Part shown: positions 6,464 to 8,355 of the stretch, in pieces
Numbering within the stretch: position 1 is the first letter of the stretch
Layout: the number at the start of each line of letters is the position of its first letter
NCBI GenBank assembly: GCA_030550225.1
Contig: JAUQPV010000099.1
Location: forward strand, 1 to 8,355
Direction: 5' to 3'
DNA: 8,355 bases
Source: Acidobacteriota bacterium
GTDB lineage: Bacteria; Acidobacteriota; HRBIN11
Notes under the pieces: model-generated
What the model saw: the letters and a program-made list of their open reading frames with translations, nothing else
What the model was told of the DNA's origin: nothing
The model's database searches: none
Position numbers and translations under genes: made by a program

Positions 6464-7105
6464 ATGGTCTTCGCATCCGTCCGTCTGCGGGTCTGTCTGT
6501 TCCGCCACGGAGAGACGTGGCATAACCGGGAACGGCGCTACAGCGGCCGTCGGGAGGCCGTCCTGACGCCCGAGGGGGAGTGGACCTTCCGTCGGTGGCG
6601 GGACGTCGTGCGCCGCTGGCCCGTCTCCATGATTTGGACGAGCCCTCTCCCACGAGCCGTCACCTGTGCCCGGATCCTCCGGGGTCCTGACCCGATCCCC
6701 CTTGTGTGGAGCTCAACCCTCGTCGAGATGGATTTCGGCCGCTGGGATGGCTGTTCCTGGGAGGAGATCCCCGTCGTCGAGCGGGAACTGTGGCGACGAT
6801 GGGCGCAGGACCCCTGGACGCATAGCCCGCCGGGGGGTGAAACGCTGGCCGACGTCGCCCACCGACTCTATCCCTTCTGGGTCCTCTTGCAGGACCCCCG
6901 CCATCGGGGCCTCTGGGTCGTCGTTTCCCACCTGGCGCCCATCAAGATCCTTCTGCTATGGGCGATGGACGTCCCGCCGGACCGGTCATTTCGGCTGTTC
7001 TTGAACCCCGGGAGTCTGTCCGTGATCGTCTTTCCGGAGGACGGCCTGCCCGTCGTCGAGGCGGTCAATCGCCCGTATTCGGCGGCCGGGGGCCTGAATC
7101 TATGA
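6464..7105 (+). CDS. Histidine phosphatase family protein (phosphoglycerate mutase/CobC-like)
   Basis: A phosphatase or mutase of the histidine phosphatase superfamily, branch 1, that works through a phosphohistidine intermediate in the cytoplasm. The 213 residues fit this branch. The catalytic loop is FRHGETWHN (His15 as nucleophile, with Arg14 and Glu17). The second arginine is in SPLPRAVTCA (Arg64). The general acid is probably Glu88 in VEMDFGRWDG, a segment shared with alpha-ribazole phosphatase-like proteins. PPGGET (122-127) precedes the last helix. The second active-site histidine is His156 in VSHLAPIK, where most relatives have SHGGxIR; the Gly-Gly to Leu-Ala change is unusual. The substrate cannot be assigned. 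ATG 6464 has no good ribosome binding site but starts a suitable short lead into the first beta strand. It lies 42 nt behind the YihY-family gene and converges on the thioredoxin gene 67 nt away. Confidence 0.88.
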   Translation: MVFASVRLRVCLFRHGETWHNRERRYSGRREAVLTPEGEWTFRRWRDVVRRWPVSMIWTSPLPRAVTCARILRGPDPIPLVWSSTLVEMDFGRWDGCSWEEIPVVERELWRRWAQDPWTHSPPGGETLADVAHRLYPFWVLLQDPRHRGLWVVVSHLAPIKILLLWAMDVPPDRSFRLFLNPGSLSVIVFPEDGLPVVEAVNRPYSAAGGLNL

Positions 7106-7172
7106 AGGGACTCGTCTGAAGGCATTCATGCGGTCCCATCCGCAAGCTCTCGCGGCAAGGGAAAGTCCAGAC
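7106..7172. other. Convergent gap between phosphatase and thioredoxin genes
   Basis: This 67-nt gap lies between the stop codons of two converging genes, where a bidirectional terminator would be expected. It holds short GC stems, such as GCGG (7131-7134) with CCGC (7141-7144), and the latter with a later GCGG (7153-7156), but no T run follows on either strand. No intrinsic terminator can be supported, so Rho-type or hairpin-only ending is possible. Confidence 0.25.
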
Positions 7173-7733
7173 CTATCGGGACCCCGCCAGGCTCTGCAGG
7201 CGCTGGCGCCAGGCCGGCTGGTCCCACGCCTGGGGCCCGATGATACGCTCGACGATCCGACCCCGGGGGTCGACGAGGAAGGTCTCCGGGAACGCCCACA
7301 CGCCGAATCGGGGTCCGGCCTGCCCCGTCGGGTCCAAGAAGACGGGCCACGTGTCGGGGGACCGTTCGAGACTTCGGGCCACGTCTTGGAGAAAGCGGCG
7401 GACCTGATTGTCGGGTTCGGCCACGTTGACCCACAGGAAGACCCAGCGGCCGTCGGAGCTCATCTGTTCCCATAGGCGGACCAAGGCTGGGAACTCTTCC
7501 CGGCAGGGCGGGCACCAGGTCGTCCAGAAGTTGAGGAGGACCCACCGGCCCCGGAAGGACCGGAGTTCGTAAGCCAGGCCCCGGTCGAGGCTGTAAAGGG
7601 TGAGGTCGGGCGCCGGGTTACCGGGGTAGGGCGTTCGATGGTGGAAGAACAGCCAAACGCCGAACAGAAGAAGGCCCAGGCTTCCCGGAATAGTGATCAC
7701 GCGGGTGTCGGTCAGCCAACGTCGAAGATTCAT
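7173..7733 (-). CDS. Membrane-anchored TlpA/ResA/CcmG-like thiol-disulfide oxidoreductase
   Basis: A thioredoxin-fold protein held in the cytoplasmic membrane with its active domain outside the cytoplasm. Relatives reduce disulfides in apocytochrome c or other exported proteins. The protein has 186 residues. A short basic N terminus is followed by one membrane segment at about 12-32 (VITIPGSLGLLLFGVWLFF), which may be an uncleaved signal anchor. A linker with APDLTLYSLD (41-50) leads into the redoxin domain. The active site is WCPPC (73-77, Cys74 and Cys77) within NFWTTWCPPCREEFP. The cis-proline is Pro149 in FPETFLVDPRG. The 70-80 residues between them are of normal length. ATG 7731-7733 has AAGGA on the 5' side at about 8 nt; the longer open frame to 7901 starts in a heptamer repeat and is rejected. 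TlpA, ResA and CcmG/DsbE cannot be told apart here, and no cytochrome c maturation gene is adjacent. Confidence 0.9.
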   Translation of the reverse strand: MNLRRWLTDTRVITIPGSLGLLLFGVWLFFHHRTPYPGNPAPDLTLYSLDRGLAYELRSFRGRWVLLNFWTTWCPPCREEFPALVRLWEQMSSDGRWVFLWVNVAEPDNQVRRFLQDVARSLERSPDTWPVFLDPTGQAGPRFGVWAFPETFLVDPRGRIVERIIGPQAWDQPAWRQRLQSLAGSR

Positions 7734-7816
7734 GGCTCTGTCCTTCGGTTCTTCGATAGAATCGTTCGGTTCGTGAAAACCCGTATGGATTCGGCTTTTC
7801 CGACCCTTCGAAAAAT

Positions 7817-7907
7817 CGGTGCTCGGTGCTGGGTGTTGGGTGTTGGGTTCTTGAAAAAGAGACCTAACACCTAACACCGAGCACCCAGTACCCAACACCA
7901 AACACCC
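7817..7907. repeat. Opposed heptamer arrays (SGGTGYT family) forming a long hairpin
   Basis: The left arm is five 7-bp blocks from 7817: CGGTGCT twice, GGGTGTT twice and GGGTTCT. The right arm is six or seven blocks of the reverse complement from 7859 or 7866 to 7907 (AACACCT, AGCACCC, AGTACCC and others). Pairing 7817-7851 with 7859-7893 around the 7-nt loop TGAAAAA gives 26 Watson-Crick pairs, 5 G-U pairs and 4 mismatches in a plus-strand RNA. It lies in the 277-nt gap between the downstream minus-strand thioredoxin gene and the partial gene at the right edge. The remaining bases of that gap show no gene. Confidence 0.8.
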
Positions 7908-8000
7908 ATTCTGTCTGAAAAATCGTGCTTCCCGGGCGATGGGAAGGGCCGTCCCGACGCCATTCTCACGAACCGACCTATCGGCCCCTGATTCCCCTTA

Positions 8001-8020
8001 TTATTCAGAATTATTCAGAA
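8001..8020. repeat. Tandem 10-bp direct repeat over a stop codon
   Basis: The 10-mer TTATTCAGAA occurs twice head to tail, at 8001-8010 and 8011-8020, in an AT-rich patch unlike the GC-rich surroundings. The TAA stop of the minus-strand gene (8011-8013) lies inside the second copy, so the last codons of that gene are repeat-derived. Confidence 0.6.
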
Positions 8021-8355
8021 GTTCTCGAGGCCGGACCCGAGGGGAGCGTCTCGGTCGGGACGATGAACCGGATCCCCTCCACGGGGTTGATGGCCTCGGC
8101 CCCCAGGACGTAGGGGGCTACCAGGACCTCGGCCGGCTGGCCGTCTGGACGGGCCAGGGTCAACTGAGGTGGCTGTTGGAAGACTTGGACGGGACGTCCC
8201 AAGAGATCCCGGAGCCACTGAAAGCTCAGACCGTCGGGGACCATTTCCTGGACCGTCCGGGGCCATGCGCCGTGCACGATGTAGAAGCCCAGGGCCATCG
8301 TCCGGGCCAGGTCCAGGGCGCTCGCGACCCGAAGCTGACGCAGAATCGGCTGGTC
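8011..8355 (-). CDS. Unidentified protein, C-terminal part, cut off by right edge
   Basis: The frame is open from the right edge to the TAA at 8011-8013, giving at least 114 codons. A Met at 8298 exists, but the 19 codons before it (beginning DQPILRQLRVASALDLART) read as natural protein, so the gene probably starts outside the window. The sequence runs through LARTMALGFYIVHGAWPRTVQEMVPDGL and WLRDLLGRPVQVF to a Pro/Gly-rich, mostly beta-like tail containing EAINPVEGIRFIVPTETL. The pattern of a helix with a tyrosine, then HGxWPxTxxEMVPxGL and a DxxGRP motif, faintly recalls the C-terminal half of type IV pilin-like or pseudopilin proteins. That is only a weak resemblance, and no function is assigned. 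Even codon usage like its neighbours supports a real gene. Confidence 0.6.
   Translation of the reverse strand, partial: DQPILRQLRVASALDLARTMALGFYIVHGAWPRTVQEMVPDGLSFQWLRDLLGRPVQVFQQPPQLTLARPDGQPAEVLVAPYVLGAEAINPVEGIRFIVPTETLPSGPASRTSE

Noticed and set aside
7126..7545. Other frames opposite or within the thioredoxin gene
   Set aside because: They are shadows of a gene with an intact WCPPC site and cis-proline; no motif or ribosome binding site supports them.
7734..7901. Upstream extension of the thioredoxin gene to 7901, adding 56 residues
   Set aside because: The added stretch translates the right heptamer arm and hydrophilic filler; ATG 7733 has a good ribosome binding site and leads directly into the membrane anchor.
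7817..7907. Intrinsic terminator of the right-edge gene
   Set aside because: The stem is far longer than a typical terminator, its loop is tiny, and no T run follows it on the minus strand; it is better described as opposed heptamer arrays.

Overview
This window reads as chromosomal DNA from a high-GC bacterium. Codons such as GTC, GGG, CGG and GAC are used heavily, and the proteins are rich in Arg and Trp. The content is housekeeping: SRP, complex I, dTDP-sugar synthesis, lipid kinase and a periplasmic thioredoxin. No transposase, phage, CRISPR, tRNA or rRNA gene was seen. A thermophilic, uncultured, Gram-negative-type lineage would fit the composition, but that is an inference and I cannot name a taxon.

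Layout. The left half (1-4314) is transcribed on the minus strand in the order nuoE, nuoF, rmlB, rmlD, ffh (cut off by the left edge). nuoE and nuoF overlap by 4 nt (GTGA), and rmlB follows 31 nt later. rmlB and rmlD are separated by 159 nt and rmlD and ffh by 143 nt. From a divergent intergenic region (4315-4508) three genes run on the plus strand: a YegS/DgkB-type lipid kinase (GTG start at 4509), a six-helix YihY/BrkB-family membrane protein, and a histidine phosphatase. Converging on these from the right, on the minus strand, are a membrane-anchored TlpA/ResA-like thioredoxin and the C-terminal part of an unidentified protein running off the right edge.

Function. NuoE and NuoF together form most of the NADH-oxidising tip of respiratory complex I. 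RmlB and RmlD catalyse the second and last steps of dTDP-L-rhamnose synthesis; rmlA and rmlC are not here. The plus-strand genes look like a loose envelope or lipid cluster, but only their strand and spacing support joint expression.

The most unusual feature is not a gene. At least four of the longer intergenic gaps, and possibly a fifth, carry degenerate tandem arrays with an exact 7-bp period. The 7-mer differs between loci (RGACCYC, RYARGAT, SGGTGYT, TYCSCAA types). At three loci the array occurs as two opposed arms that can fold into a long stem. In the clearest case (4353-4472) the two 35-nt arms give 27 Watson-Crick pairs, 6 G-U pairs and 2 mismatches if transcribed on the plus strand, directly upstream of the lipid kinase start. 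No gap without a gene exceeds 300 bases.
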